64,000 nt of DNA, from assembly GCA_039196965.1 (NCBI GenBank), contig JBCCUK010000015.1:25448-89447 (forward strand). The letters run 5' to 3'. The stretch comes from CALLCD01 sp039196965. GTDB lineage: Bacteria > Pseudomonadota > Alphaproteobacteria > Caulobacterales > Hyphomonadaceae. A program made the position numbers and the translations under genes. The notes below the pieces were generated by a model that saw only the letters and a list, made by a program, of their open reading frames with translations, did not search any database and was not told where the DNA came from. This document shows positions 35,002-43,983 of this stretch, one piece after another (position 1 is the stretch's first letter; each line of letters opens with the position of its first letter).

Positions 35002-36330
35002 TCAATCAAAAATTCTATCTCCTTCCATTCGACGGCCGGCTTGATAATAATGAAGGCCCGCCCACATATTGCCAATCAGAAGGATAGTGATCGCCGACTT
35101 CAGTGCGTCAGCGTCCGATACTCCAGACGAAAAGATACTCGTAGAAGATGATGCGAAGAAATCGGAGAGGCTGCCAACAAACACCGGGCCCAAGCCAAGA
35201 CCGAGCAGACTGGCGATAAGAGAATATAGAGCGACAGCAAAGGCGCGGGTCTCATTCTGTGCCAAGGCTTGGATTGCTGCGAATGTTGAGCCGAAATAGT
35301 AACTCGCCGCGAACACAGGCGCTGCGAATAAAATAAGGGCAAGATCTGCGTTCGCCACGTGAAGCCCGATAATTCCGGGCATGACGGAAAATAAGAGCAG
35401 CAGCGCATTTGCATTCAACGGTGCGGCAGCCGACCGCTTGAGCAGTCTATTGGACGTCCAGCCACCAAACCAGGATGCAAATGCGCCAACCAGACCGACC
35501 ATAATTCCGAGCTTCAAGCCAAGTTCAGCGTAGCCCATTCCGTGAACGCGTACGAAAAAGCTGCCATAAAAGCTACCGAATCCGTACGCGACGAACTGCA
35601 CGAGAGTGCCAGCCGCTATAAGGTGCCAGTAAGCACGCTTTCCTGACAGGGCGGTAAGTCCTGCCTTGAAGGATAGTTGGCCAGGATCCGGCTTGAAGGC
35701 TTCGCGCAAAGGGGAGGTCTTTCGCGGGTCCAGAACAGTAAACCAAACGAGCGCCGCCACGAGAATGCCTGGCAGACCAGCACATATAAACGCGACGCGC
35801 CAGCTGAAACTCTCGGCGATCCATCCCCCACCTGCATAGGCAAAAAATGCTCCGATTGGAATGGCCATACCAAATGTCCCGAACGCACCGGCGCGGCGCT
35901 CCTGCGGAAAAAGATCTGAAATAAGGGAGTGGGAGGCGGGCACGGACCCCGCTTCGCCAACTCCAACGCCAATACGCGCGAGAAACAGCTGGATAAAGCT
36001 GCCGACTAATCCGCACAGCACGGTCATGCCTGACCAGATTGCAAGGGAAATCGCTATGATTTTGCTTCGGTTCCAACGATCTGCCAGGGCGGCGATGGGC
36101 ATAGCGAGCGTTGTATAGAAAATCGCAAATGACAACCCACTCATCAGACCGATTTGCGTATCGCTGAGATTGAGATCCTGCTTTATCGGTTCTGCTAGGA
36201 TCGCAATAATTTGCCGATCCAAGAAGTTAAGTACCATTACGATAAACAAAACGGCCAGATAATAATTGGCTCGGTGCGTGCTTCGAACAGGCGAGGCTAG
36301 CGTATCACCTATATTCGCATTGCTTGTCAT
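35002..36330 (-). CDS. MFS transporter (Spinster-like)
   Basis: 442 aa with 12 predicted membrane helices. The loop 2-3 signature is ADRWNRSKIIAISLAIWSG, and the first helix contains LNFLDRQIIAILAEPIK, a pattern common in Spinster-type MFS proteins of alphaproteobacterial catabolic clusters. Likely imports a pathway acid or exports an intermediate; direction and substrate are not readable. It lies between the lipoyl-hydrolase gene (34 bp upstream) and the epoxide-hydrolase-like gene. Confidence 0.9.
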   Translation of the reverse strand: MTSNANIGDTLASPVRSTHRANYYLAVLFIVMVLNFLDRQIIAILAEPIKQDLNLSDTQIGLMSGLSFAIFYTTLAMPIAALADRWNRSKIIAISLAIWSGMTVLCGLVGSFIQLFLARIGVGVGEAGSVPASHSLISDLFPQERRAGAFGTFGMAIPIGAFFAYAGGGWIAESFSWRVAFICAGLPGILVAALVWFTVLDPRKTSPLREAFKPDPGQLSFKAGLTALSGKRAYWHLIAAGTLVQFVAYGFGSFYGSFFVRVHGMGYAELGLKLGIMVGLVGAFASWFGGWTSNRLLKRSAAAPLNANALLLLFSVMPGIIGLHVANADLALILFAAPVFAASYYFGSTFAAIQALAQNETRAFAVALYSLIASLLGLGLGPVFVGSLSDFFASSSTSIFSSGVSDADALKSAITILLIGNMWAGLHYYQAGRRMEGDRIFD

Positions 36331-36364
36331 TGCTGCGCCCGAATCGTTTGTGGCAGCGACACAA

Positions 36365-37480
36365 TCAAATGACGGACTTTAGAATTTGGACGACATCGCC
36401 GCTCGCTTCCAGATGCGGCATGTGGCCAACATTATCCAGCCAATGAACAGTTACTGCATCGGGTAGGGCTGTTTCGTCCGGAGCACCGACGATTTTGTCG
36501 GCCCGGCTCGCGATGATCGTGATTTTGGTGTCCAATTCGCTGAGCCGATCCCCGAGCTTTGCAAAACTTGGATCATCTGAATTCAAATTGTTCTTTATGG
36601 CTGTGAGCGCCGCTTCAGCGCCGTCAAGACGCTTAGTCTTGATAAGATCTTCCAGCATGTCACGGCTCACCATATCGCTGTTGGCGAATAGCAGTTTGGC
36701 CGGTTCGCGTAGGTCGCGTGCCCGGCGCGCCGCGACAAAACTGTCCAAGTAATCTCTGTTGATTCTCCCGCCCGGCATTCCAGCCGGGCAGATGAGGTTA
36801 AGGGAGGAAACGTTGCTCTGTAACTGCGCGGCGACTTCGATGGCAATCGCACCGCCCAGGGAGTGCCCAACAACGCTGATATGCTCCAAATCGAGCGCTC
36901 TGATCGCCGCGACGATACCGGTTGCGAGTGTGGGCAACTTTCCGTCCGCAACGTCTTTAGATGACTGGCCATGTCCCGGAAGTTCGATGGCGTAAACTGG
37001 CCTATCCTCAGCGAGAGCAGGCTGTACAAGCATCCAGTTATTCAGGTCTCCACCAAATCCGTGGAGCAAAATGATCGGTGTACCAGAAGTTTGTTGTCCC
37101 ATAACACCAACGCGCAGATTTCTACCGTAGACATCAACGCTGGTTATTTCCGGCCCGGCGTCATCATCATCCGCTTCACCTGGTACAAAGCTCGCGGTGA
37201 AGTCCGTGATGAAAGCGTCTATGGCATCATCGCCTATGTCGGCATTCGCCATCACACCAATGAGGGCACCGACTGGCAATGTCTGTCCTGGTTGGCCTAT
37301 TATTCGGCGTAATATACCGTCCTGATGTGCCTCGTAGACATTCGCGATTTTGGCTGTCTCAATGTCTACGAGATCTTCGCCTTCGGCAATACTGGCACCT
37401 TCATCGACCCACCATTGGCCGATCGTTCCCTCCTCCATTGCCAAGCCCCATTTGGGCATTTTTATCGGTTCAATCGACAT
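36365..37480 (-). CDS. Lipoyl domain-alpha/beta hydrolase fusion (AcoC-like E2)
   Basis: 371 aa. N-terminal lipoyl domain (about 1-80) with modified Lys44 in DIETAKIANV, an acidic linker, then an alpha/beta-hydrolase domain with oxyanion HGFGG, nucleophile Ser207 in VVGHSLGG and terminal His in NVGHMPHL. This is the architecture of the acetoin dehydrogenase E2 (AcoC), which takes acyl groups from a thiamine-dependent E1. The matching E1 alpha and beta genes are 14 kb away in the same cluster (51.3-53.3 kb); no dihydrolipoamide dehydrogenase is present. GGGAG precedes ATG 37480. Confidence 0.88.
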   Translation of the reverse strand: MSIEPIKMPKWGLAMEEGTIGQWWVDEGASIAEGEDLVDIETAKIANVYEAHQDGILRRIIGQPGQTLPVGALIGVMANADIGDDAIDAFITDFTASFVPGEADDDDAGPEITSVDVYGRNLRVGVMGQQTSGTPIILLHGFGGDLNNWMLVQPALAEDRPVYAIELPGHGQSSKDVADGKLPTLATGIVAAIRALDLEHISVVGHSLGGAIAIEVAAQLQSNVSSLNLICPAGMPGGRINRDYLDSFVAARRARDLREPAKLLFANSDMVSRDMLEDLIKTKRLDGAEAALTAIKNNLNSDDPSFAKLGDRLSELDTKITIIASRADKIVGAPDETALPDAVTVHWLDNVGHMPHLEASGDVVQILKSVI

Positions 37481-37535
37481 GCGTACTCCCGCTCCCCCAC
37501 GGGGATTTAATTTCTCGATAGCTGTGGTCTTACGG

Positions 37536-38999
37536 CTAGCCCTTCACGTACTTATCAAGCGTCCTATGAAAATGTCTGATCCGGCTCTCTTGGTAATTGC
37601 CAAGCTCAAGCCGACCATTCACTGACGCCTTCATGCCTTCCTGTACGTAAGGAAGGTTGGCCATATCCTGGTCAAATACCGTAGCAAGCCCAGTTCCGAT
37701 CAAGTGTGATGCAGACAAAAATGGCTCATCCTCACCAATTAAAAACATCTCAGGACTTTTAGGTGGTTTTTCTCCCTTCTTGCCGCGCGTTAGAATACGA
37801 ATTTCCATCAGACAATGATCTGGATCTTTCCATGGCAGCCATCGGTAAACGATGTTCGGGATAAACCCACCCCAAGGCGCGAAATTCGGGAAGATATTAT
37901 AAGTAAAATTGTCCGTCATTTCACTGTCGGACATGTGCGCATAATCGCGTCCCGACATAGCACTGAAGGCTTGCCTGTTTGCTTCCGCGATGATCTTCCG
38001 GGCGAATACAGGATCATCAGGAGACACTTCGTGCTCATCACCGAAAATACTAAACCGGTCAGGCGCTGCACGCCGACGGGGATTTGCTTCCTGTTGTTCA
38101 CCCTGGTCCTCACTACTGTCGGCGTTCCCCGCAAACTGAGCGAGTTTCTCCAAAATGTACCCTTGGTCGTACTTGTCAGCGATATGAGGTGAGAGCACGG
38201 CTGAAGGCGTGATTGCGCGATTTATATGGTCGCCATAGATATCGTAGCGCGTATTTGCATCACCCGTGAAAGGCAGAATTTGCGGATGCGTCGTTATAGA
38301 GTGCCAAGCTTCCATGAAGGCTTCTGCTGTGGCCTTCCAATTTGCAGGGATCACGCGACCAATCCAAGCGACGGTATGACACTCATCAAGGTTCCAACGT
38401 TCATAATGTTCTAGTGCCGGCCCGACCCAATCTCGAAAACTAGGTATGTCCTGCTTTTCCGAGATCATAATAAAACCCTGCCATCGGTCGACTCGCAGTT
38501 CTGGCAGTTGCATCTTCTCATCGGTGAGGTGTGGAAAATCCCAACGGCACGGTATCTCTTTCAATGAGCCGTCATTGTTCCAGGTGAATCCATGGAACAG
38601 ACACTTTAACTCACGTGAGAAACCCGATTTCGTTCGAAGCTTCCGCCCGCGGTGGAGGCAGACGTTATAGAAACCCCGCACGGAACCATCTTTCTGTCGG
38701 ATCAGCAGAAAGGATTTATGCCCGTTTTCATATACGACTGTGTCGCCGGGCTCCAGCATATCCTCTTCGCGAGCGGCGAACTGCCAGACGTTCGGCCACA
38801 TCTTTTGATCTTCAAGATCCATGAATTCGTGGGAGATATAGCGATCGACGTCGAGCGGTTCGTCGCCCATATCTTCATACGACTCGTCATGAAGGAAGTC
38901 GGGCACTTCCCTTGTATCGAGTTTAAGAAGATCTGAATAACTCGTTCCAGGACAGCGCTCACCGCCGATTAATGTCGTCTTGCCGATATCGTCTGCCAT
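37536..38999 (-). CDS. Rieske-type ring-hydroxylating oxygenase, alpha subunit
   Basis: 487 aa. The Rieske [2Fe-2S] ligands are Cys114-x-His116 (NVCLHRGRK) and Cys133-x2-His136 (KCLFHGFTW). The mononuclear iron site is in NWKATAEAFMEAWHSITTHPQ. GGAGGAG lies 10 nt before ATG 38999, so I used this start; the open frame extends 57 codons further without conservation. It inserts oxygen into an aromatic or aliphatic ring using electrons from a ferredoxin and reductase; no reductase is adjacent. First gene of the six-gene minus operon, divergent from the molybdenum enzyme. Confidence 0.92.
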   Translation of the reverse strand: MADDIGKTTLIGGERCPGTSYSDLLKLDTREVPDFLHDESYEDMGDEPLDVDRYISHEFMDLEDQKMWPNVWQFAAREEDMLEPGDTVVYENGHKSFLLIRQKDGSVRGFYNVCLHRGRKLRTKSGFSRELKCLFHGFTWNNDGSLKEIPCRWDFPHLTDEKMQLPELRVDRWQGFIMISEKQDIPSFRDWVGPALEHYERWNLDECHTVAWIGRVIPANWKATAEAFMEAWHSITTHPQILPFTGDANTRYDIYGDHINRAITPSAVLSPHIADKYDQGYILEKLAQFAGNADSSEDQGEQQEANPRRRAAPDRFSIFGDEHEVSPDDPVFARKIIAEANRQAFSAMSGRDYAHMSDSEMTDNFTYNIFPNFAPWGGFIPNIVYRWLPWKDPDHCLMEIRILTRGKKGEKPPKSPEMFLIGEDEPFLSASHLIGTGLATVFDQDMANLPYVQEGMKASVNGRLELGNYQESRIRHFHRTLDKYVKG

Positions 39000-39063
39000 C
39001 GGTGAACATCTCCTCCGCTCGCTAACCATTTTGCGGTTTTTTTGATAATATGACACATTAAAA

Positions 39064-39085
39064 AAACAGGCAAGCCTGATTGTTT
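39064..39085. promoter_or_regulatory. Candidate operator in the Rieske/molybdoenzyme divergent promoter
   Basis: AAACA (39064-39068) ... TGTTT (39081-39085) with internal CAGGC-AA-GCCTG (39067-39078). Its core CAAGCCTGATTG is one base different from CAAGCCTGCTTG at 57382-57393 in the TonB/SDR divergent promoter. It lies 65 bp upstream of the Rieske start and 43 bp upstream of the molybdoenzyme start. Confidence 0.45.
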
Positions 39086-39128
39086 CAAGAATGATCAGGT
39101 CAAAAATATGGTTAGAAGAGGAGCGCTT

Positions 39129-41336
39129 ATGGCCACTCGGCAGGAGCATGTCATATGCAGAGCATGTCACGCACAGTGCAGCTTAATTGTTGACTTTGAT
39201 GACGAGGGAAATGTCAAAAAAACCATTGGAAACAAAGACAACCAAGCCTATTTTGGATTTTCCTGCATCAAAGGACGGGAGCTTGCAAATTATCATAGCT
39301 TACCATCCCGGCTGAAATGGAGTTTGCGACGAGAGGTCAATGGCGAGTTGATAGAAACACCGTGGCGTGACGCCGCTCGCCGCGCTTCTGATGATTTGCA
39401 GCGGATCATCGATCACCACGGTGCAGAATCTGTTGCGATCTATATCGGCACCTTCGGTTACAACACATTCCCAGCCCAAGCGTTCGCACTCGCATTTATG
39501 GAAGCTATCCGGAGCCCTATGATCTTCACATCGGTGACGATTGATCAGCCGGGCAAGGGGGTTGCTGGTGCGCTTCATGGGACTTGGCTTGCGGGCGGCT
39601 ACCGTCATAAAGAGTGGGATGGGCTGATGCTTGTTGGGACCAATCCTGTTGTGTCTATGAATGGTGGTTTGGGTATGAACCCGTCGCGCAATCTTCACGG
39701 TGCTCTGCGCCGGGGGATGAAGTTGATCGTCATCGATCCGCGCATAACGGACGTCGCCAAGAAAGCGCATATCCATTTGCAATGTCGCCCTGGGGAGGAC
39801 GCTGCCATACTGGCTTGTATCGCCCGTCAGATTATTGAGGATGAAGCCTATGACAGGGATTTCATTGCTGACGAGGTTGACGGCTTCAATACCCTGAAAG
39901 ATCAACTAGCACCATTCTCGCCGGAGCGCGTGGCTGCGCGTGCTGGGGTGTCCGCGGTTAAACTGGTCGAGGCAGCGCGTCTTTATGCCTCCTGCCAGAA
40001 GGGCGATATCAGCTGCGGCACCGGCGCGAACATGTCCGGCTACGGCAATGCGACGGAGTATCTGAATCTCGTGATCAAGACTTTGATGGGGCACTGGCGT
40101 CGCGCTGGGGATATCAAGCGAAATGTCGGTGTATTCATAAAGGGGTTTCCAGCCATAGCTGCTGGAACTGGGTCCGTTCCAGCTTGGGGCTTTGGAAAGA
40201 AGCTGCGAGTGCGCGGGCTGGAGGAATGCATATCGGGTTTGCCAACGGCCGCATTGGCAGATGAAATTCTCACTCCGGGCGAGGGTCAGATTAAAGCTTT
40301 GTTCGTTCTCGGTGGAAACCCTATGCTGGCTTGGCCGGATCAGATCAAGACATTTGAGGCGATGAAAGCACTTGATTTACTTGCTTGTTTTGACCCGCGC
40401 TTATCAAAAACAGCTCAGCTTGCGGACTATGTCATTGCACCAAAAATTCATTATGAGACTCATGGAACGACGGCGCTAAACGAATTTATCGGGAATTTTG
40501 GTGGCGGTTGGGGGTATGAAGCACCGTATGCGCAGGTGTGCGACCCTATTCTTTCAACACCGGACGGATCTGACCTTTGCGAAGAGTTTGAGTTCTTCCA
40601 TGCTCTTGCTGGATATATGGGATTGGACCTCAGTGTAAAGACGAAGTCGATCCTTGATCCTGCTGAAGCTGAGCAGCATCGAACGCTGTTTGAGGCAGGT
40701 GGCTCCACACCAGATCCGCTAACGGCTTGGGATGCGGTATTGAAGGGGGCACCCATGTCTCATCGTGAGGTGCGAGCTGATCCGGATGCTTTCGAGGGGA
40801 AGATAATGCCGCGCCAGGCCGAGCCAGTTCAACCACGTTCGGAAGGTTGGAAAGAGCGACTGAACATTGCGCACTCCGCTATGATGGAAGAACTCGAAGA
40901 TGTCGCTCAACGCCTTGAATTACATGATCTAAAAGATGATTTTCCCTTTCGAGTCATTTCTCGTCGCCTCAAAGATATTCACAACTCCAACTGGCATGAG
41001 GCCGACGCACAAAGGCGTCGCGTCCCCCATCATCCGGCCTTTATGCATCCTGACGATATGAGCGATGTCGGTGTTACCGAGGGTGAGATCATTGAAGTGG
41101 AATCAGCCCGTGCCATGATCAAGTGCGTTGCTATGGCAGCTACGGATGTCCGTAGGGGATGTATCTCTATACCCCATGCTTGGGGGACTAACCCCGACGA
41201 GTCTGATGATCCTTTAGGGGCCGGTGGAAACACAGGCCGCCTTTCCTTCAATGATCGTGATTTCGACAAGCGCACAGGCATTCCGCGCATGAGCGCTATC
41301 CCTGTACGGGTAAGTCCGGCGACCAGTTTGGTTTAA
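39129..41336 (+). CDS. Molybdopterin (bis-MGD) oxidoreductase
   Basis: 735 aa, DMSO-reductase family. The N-terminal [4Fe-4S] motif is CRACHAQC plus a fourth Cys in FSCIKG. Cofactor regions include MLVGTNPVVS, VIDPRITDVAKKA and ALFVLGGNPMLAWPD, and a C-terminal molydopterin dinucleotide-binding domain is present (from about 600). No Tat signal is visible, so it is probably cytoplasmic. ATG 39129 has GAGGAG 5 nt upstream. No iron-sulfur or membrane partner subunit lies nearby, so it may use a soluble acceptor or be a non-redox hydratase-like member; the reaction is unknown. Confidence 0.88.
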   Translation: MATRQEHVICRACHAQCSLIVDFDDEGNVKKTIGNKDNQAYFGFSCIKGRELANYHSLPSRLKWSLRREVNGELIETPWRDAARRASDDLQRIIDHHGAESVAIYIGTFGYNTFPAQAFALAFMEAIRSPMIFTSVTIDQPGKGVAGALHGTWLAGGYRHKEWDGLMLVGTNPVVSMNGGLGMNPSRNLHGALRRGMKLIVIDPRITDVAKKAHIHLQCRPGEDAAILACIARQIIEDEAYDRDFIADEVDGFNTLKDQLAPFSPERVAARAGVSAVKLVEAARLYASCQKGDISCGTGANMSGYGNATEYLNLVIKTLMGHWRRAGDIKRNVGVFIKGFPAIAAGTGSVPAWGFGKKLRVRGLEECISGLPTAALADEILTPGEGQIKALFVLGGNPMLAWPDQIKTFEAMKALDLLACFDPRLSKTAQLADYVIAPKIHYETHGTTALNEFIGNFGGGWGYEAPYAQVCDPILSTPDGSDLCEEFEFFHALAGYMGLDLSVKTKSILDPAEAEQHRTLFEAGGSTPDPLTAWDAVLKGAPMSHREVRADPDAFEGKIMPRQAEPVQPRSEGWKERLNIAHSAMMEELEDVAQRLELHDLKDDFPFRVISRRLKDIHNSNWHEADAQRRRVPHHPAFMHPDDMSDVGVTEGEIIEVESARAMIKCVAMAATDVRRGCISIPHAWGTNPDESDDPLGAGGNTGRLSFNDRDFDKRTGIPRMSAIPVRVSPATSLV

Positions 41337-41378
41337 GCAATGGAGAAATCCTAGTAAAGAATCCATCGACTGAATTGG

Positions 41379-41460
41379 GGGGATAGATTGGCGATTGAGA
41401 CTCTCAGATTTGGCGCGGTTGAGGGTTTCTGTTCATGTTGAGAGTTTTGTGGGGATAGAT
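41379..41460. repeat. Short direct and inverted repeats between convergent genes
   Basis: GGGGATAGAT occurs at 41379-41388 and 41451-41460. Between them ACTCTCA (41400-41406) can pair with TGAGAGT (41439-41445), followed by TTTT. It could be a weak terminator for the molybdoenzyme gene. Confidence 0.3.
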
Positions 41461-41464
41461 AGAG

Positions 41465-42379
41465 CTAATCATCTATCAAATTTCCCTTTGCATCTCGTAA
41501 CTCAGGCCCATCGACGCGAGCACGTCCATCACCAAAAGGGGCGTCGCGTTCTTGTAGCGCTGTTCTGAGGCCAGCTTCTTTTGCCCGTTGAACGAAGGCC
41601 TTTGCAGAAGCGGCTTGATGACCCCGTGCATCATTTTCGGCAGCAAGCCTCTGAAGGGTTCTCGCACCCATGAGTTCGAGACCCAAATTTACCGCCCTCT
41701 TGTTGGCCGCTAATATGTCGGGGTCGATATGGGCGAGACGGTCTGCCAGTTGTTCAACTTCCTGTTCCAGAACGTCAGCAGGCACAGACTTCATAGCAAA
41801 ACCGATTTGCGCTGCTTCCTGTCCGGTAATGGTGTCTCCTGTCAGCATCATTCGTTTCGTCCATTGCGGGCCAACATGGTAGAGCCACATCTGATTTGGT
41901 AGCGCACCGAGATCGCGGCCTGCAGGGAAGCCGATGGTCGCATCGTCTGCAACAATGACCATGTCACACAGCAGGGCGAGGTCGGTGCCGCCTGCCATAC
42001 ACGGGCCGTGGACCTGGGCGATGACGGGTTTGTGCATATCGAAGAGCGCCATGCGATATCGCTGGGCGCGCTCCAGCTGCCAGATGTCGTCATCCAGACT
42101 ACGATAACCTCGCCCTGGATTATCCGCAGTCGCCCGGCTCGAGACCGGTACTGCCGCGCCGCCACCAGATAGATCGTAGCCGGCCGAAAAATCGCGGCCA
42201 GCCCCTTTTAGAATAACACAGTGTACGTCTGAGTTATTGTCTGCATCCCACAGGGCTTCACAGAGTTCTGACTGAAGTTTGAGACTGAGGGCGTTGAGCT
42301 TGTCCGGCCGGTTCAGTGTGATCCGCGCTCGCCTACAGTCTATGTCATAGACGATCGTGGCGAATTCCTGATCAGACAC
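41465..42379 (-). CDS. Enoyl-CoA hydratase/isomerase family protein
   Basis: 304 aa crotonase-fold protein with oxyanion segments DFSAGYDL and VHGPCMAGGTDLALLCD, and a long variable C-terminus ending GPELRDAKGNLIDD. It starts with GTG 42379, 6 nt after the stop of the aldolase-like gene, so translation is coupled. Probably hydrates an enoyl-CoA to the 3-hydroxyacyl-CoA that the neighbouring thiolase-like/DUF35 pair would cleave. An insertion around residues 70-95 (GGGAAVPVSSRATADNPGRG) is longer than in classical hydratases. Confidence 0.88.
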   Translation of the reverse strand: MSDQEFATIVYDIDCRRARITLNRPDKLNALSLKLQSELCEALWDADNNSDVHCVILKGAGRDFSAGYDLSGGGAAVPVSSRATADNPGRGYRSLDDDIWQLERAQRYRMALFDMHKPVIAQVHGPCMAGGTDLALLCDMVIVADDATIGFPAGRDLGALPNQMWLYHVGPQWTKRMMLTGDTITGQEAAQIGFAMKSVPADVLEQEVEQLADRLAHIDPDILAANKRAVNLGLELMGARTLQRLAAENDARGHQAASAKAFVQRAKEAGLRTALQERDAPFGDGRARVDGPELRDAKGNLIDD

Positions 42380-42385
42380 GCTGTT

Positions 42386-43528
42386 TTAGGCCCCCACAAT
42401 GCAGACTGCAGACAAGCCTGGCGCGCCGTAGACCTGACTATAGGCAATCTGGGCTCCATCGACCTGACGGTCTCCCGCGGAGCCGCGCACTTGTTGAACG
42501 TTCTCATAGACCTGTCGCAGGCCGGAAGCACCGATTGGCTCTCCACAGGCGAGGCATCCGCCATCGGTGTTCACAGGCAGCCATCCGCCAATCTTGGTGT
42601 CTCCATTGGCGAGCATGGCATTCTGCTCGCCATCGTTGCAGAAGCCGTTTTCCGCCATATGCATAATTTCGGCACCGGACTCTGTATCCTGAATTTGTGC
42701 GATGTCCATGTCTTCCGGCCCAAGGCCTGCCATCTCGTAGGCAGCCTTCGAAGCGAGCACCGTTGGTGCCGGTCCACGTGTCGTCGACAGTGAAGGAGAA
42801 AACACTTCGAAAGATCCTTCAGGCCGTGTACGGACAGCCGCGCCACGCACTCGAACCTGCGTCAGCCCGAGTTCTTTCGCTTTCTTTTCACTCGCCAGGA
42901 TAAGCGCCGCACCCCCTTCGGCCGGGGAGCAGAACATGAATTTACGCAAAGGATCGCTCAGCATTTGCGAGGACATGATTGTATCGAAGTCCACCGGCTG
43001 ACGTCGCCATGCATGGGGTGTCCTCGCTCCGTTCTCGAAGGCTTTCTCCGAGACCCGTCCGAGGGCCTCCTCCTCGATGCCAAACTGATCCATGTATCGA
43101 CGGATCTTCATGGCGAAGAACTGGGTTGTCAGCATCATGCCGGTCTCGCCGTACCAGTCAGGAAGGCCCCAATCAGCAGGCTCCGGATTGAATGCGCCGC
43201 GCGGATGTTTGTCGAAGCCCGTAACCAGACCAACATCGAATTCACCCGATTTAATTGCCCAGTATCCGGAGAGAAGTGCTGATCCACCGGTTGCGCAGCC
43301 ATTAGCGACATTGATGAATTGGACGCCAGTCAGTCCCAGCCTTGGCAACATAGCGTCAGCTGCGCCAGCGGCCGATGAACCACCAAATGCAAATTGAATG
43401 TCCTCCCAGTTGAGGCCGCAGTCTTTCAGAGCTTCCCGTGTGGCGAAGACACCCTGGTCGAGACCAGTCTTGTCGTCATGGCGACCAAAAGGGTGGATAC
43501 CTGCGCCAATAATATAGACGTCGCTCAT
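42386..43528 (-). CDS. Thiolase-superfamily protein, probably an Ltp2-like aldolase
   Basis: 380 aa. Thiolase fold with Cys78 in VANGCATGG, but the thiolase GHP motif reads GEPIGASG (Glu330) and the C-terminal catalytic CxG is replaced by VYGAPG (Tyr367). Loss of the His and second Cys is typical of the lipid-transfer-protein branch that partners with DUF35 proteins, known from the steroid side-chain aldolase Ltp2/ChsH2. The DUF35 gene lies 3 nt upstream, and a crotonase follows. I infer retro-aldol cleavage of a beta-hydroxyacyl-CoA with a tertiary carbon, rather than thiolysis. GGAG precedes ATG 43528. Confidence 0.85.
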   Translation of the reverse strand: MSDVYIIGAGIHPFGRHDDKTGLDQGVFATREALKDCGLNWEDIQFAFGGSSAAGAADAMLPRLGLTGVQFINVANGCATGGSALLSGYWAIKSGEFDVGLVTGFDKHPRGAFNPEPADWGLPDWYGETGMMLTTQFFAMKIRRYMDQFGIEEEALGRVSEKAFENGARTPHAWRRQPVDFDTIMSSQMLSDPLRKFMFCSPAEGGAALILASEKKAKELGLTQVRVRGAAVRTRPEGSFEVFSPSLSTTRGPAPTVLASKAAYEMAGLGPEDMDIAQIQDTESGAEIMHMAENGFCNDGEQNAMLANGDTKIGGWLPVNTDGGCLACGEPIGASGLRQVYENVQQVRGSAGDRQVDGAQIAYSQVYGAPGLSAVCIVGA

Positions 43529-43531
43529 GGG

Positions 43532-43951
43532 TTAGCTCCTGCTCGCAATAGGTTCAAATGCATATGTTCCAATTGGATCACCCGCAGCATTGCGGGTGTA
43601 CTCTATAGCGGTGAGCCGCATGGGAATTCCAACTTTCAGCGCGTCGAAGTCATCGGTCGCTATGCGCGTCTCGACAATGACCTGGTCTTCAAGCTCAACA
43701 TAGCCAAGAGCGAATGGCTGAAATGCGTCTGGTGTGTTCGGCCCAAGATAAGGCGGGCTTTTTGGAGGAAACCGCTGAACAGTATAGGACCACAAGGTTC
43801 CCTCGGATTTCAGAGGTATCTTTTCGTAGAGCGCAGCCTCAGCGCCCTCGGGCATCGGGAAGACGATCCGATTATCGGATTTACATCGACCGCCGTGGAG
43901 TACGAGACCATCGGTCGCTTTGGAAATTACATTCTCACTTATTAGCTGCAC
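43532..43951 (-). CDS. DUF35 OB-fold protein lacking the zinc ribbon cysteines
   Basis: 139 aa. OB-fold part with PFALGYVELEDQVIVETRI and LKVGIPMRLT. The N-terminal rubredoxin-like zinc ribbon usual in DUF35 proteins is degenerate: only one Cys remains (GGRCKSDNRIVFPMPEGAEA). GTG 43951 is preceded by GGGAGG with 9 nt spacing. DUF35 proteins form complexes with thiolase-like enzymes and bind the acyl-CoA tail; the direct neighbour is such a gene, 3 nt downstream. First gene of a three-gene operon. Confidence 0.85.
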   Translation of the reverse strand: MQLISENVISKATDGLVLHGGRCKSDNRIVFPMPEGAEAALYEKIPLKSEGTLWSYTVQRFPPKSPPYLGPNTPDAFQPFALGYVELEDQVIVETRIATDDFDALKVGIPMRLTAIEYTRNAAGDPIGTYAFEPIASRS

Positions 43952-43983
43952 CGGCCAAAACCTCCCGCTGGCTATGCTATAAT

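Noticed and set aside
34881..35075. 64-codon minus frame between MFS and epoxide-hydrolase-like genes
   Set aside because: Overlaps the MFS C-terminus in another frame and lacks a ribosome site; the 117-bp gap appears non-coding.
37536..39170. Longer start of the Rieske oxygenase at 39170
   Set aside because: The extra 57 residues are not conserved, cross the operator-like region and overlap the divergent gene start; ATG 38999 has a good ribosome site.
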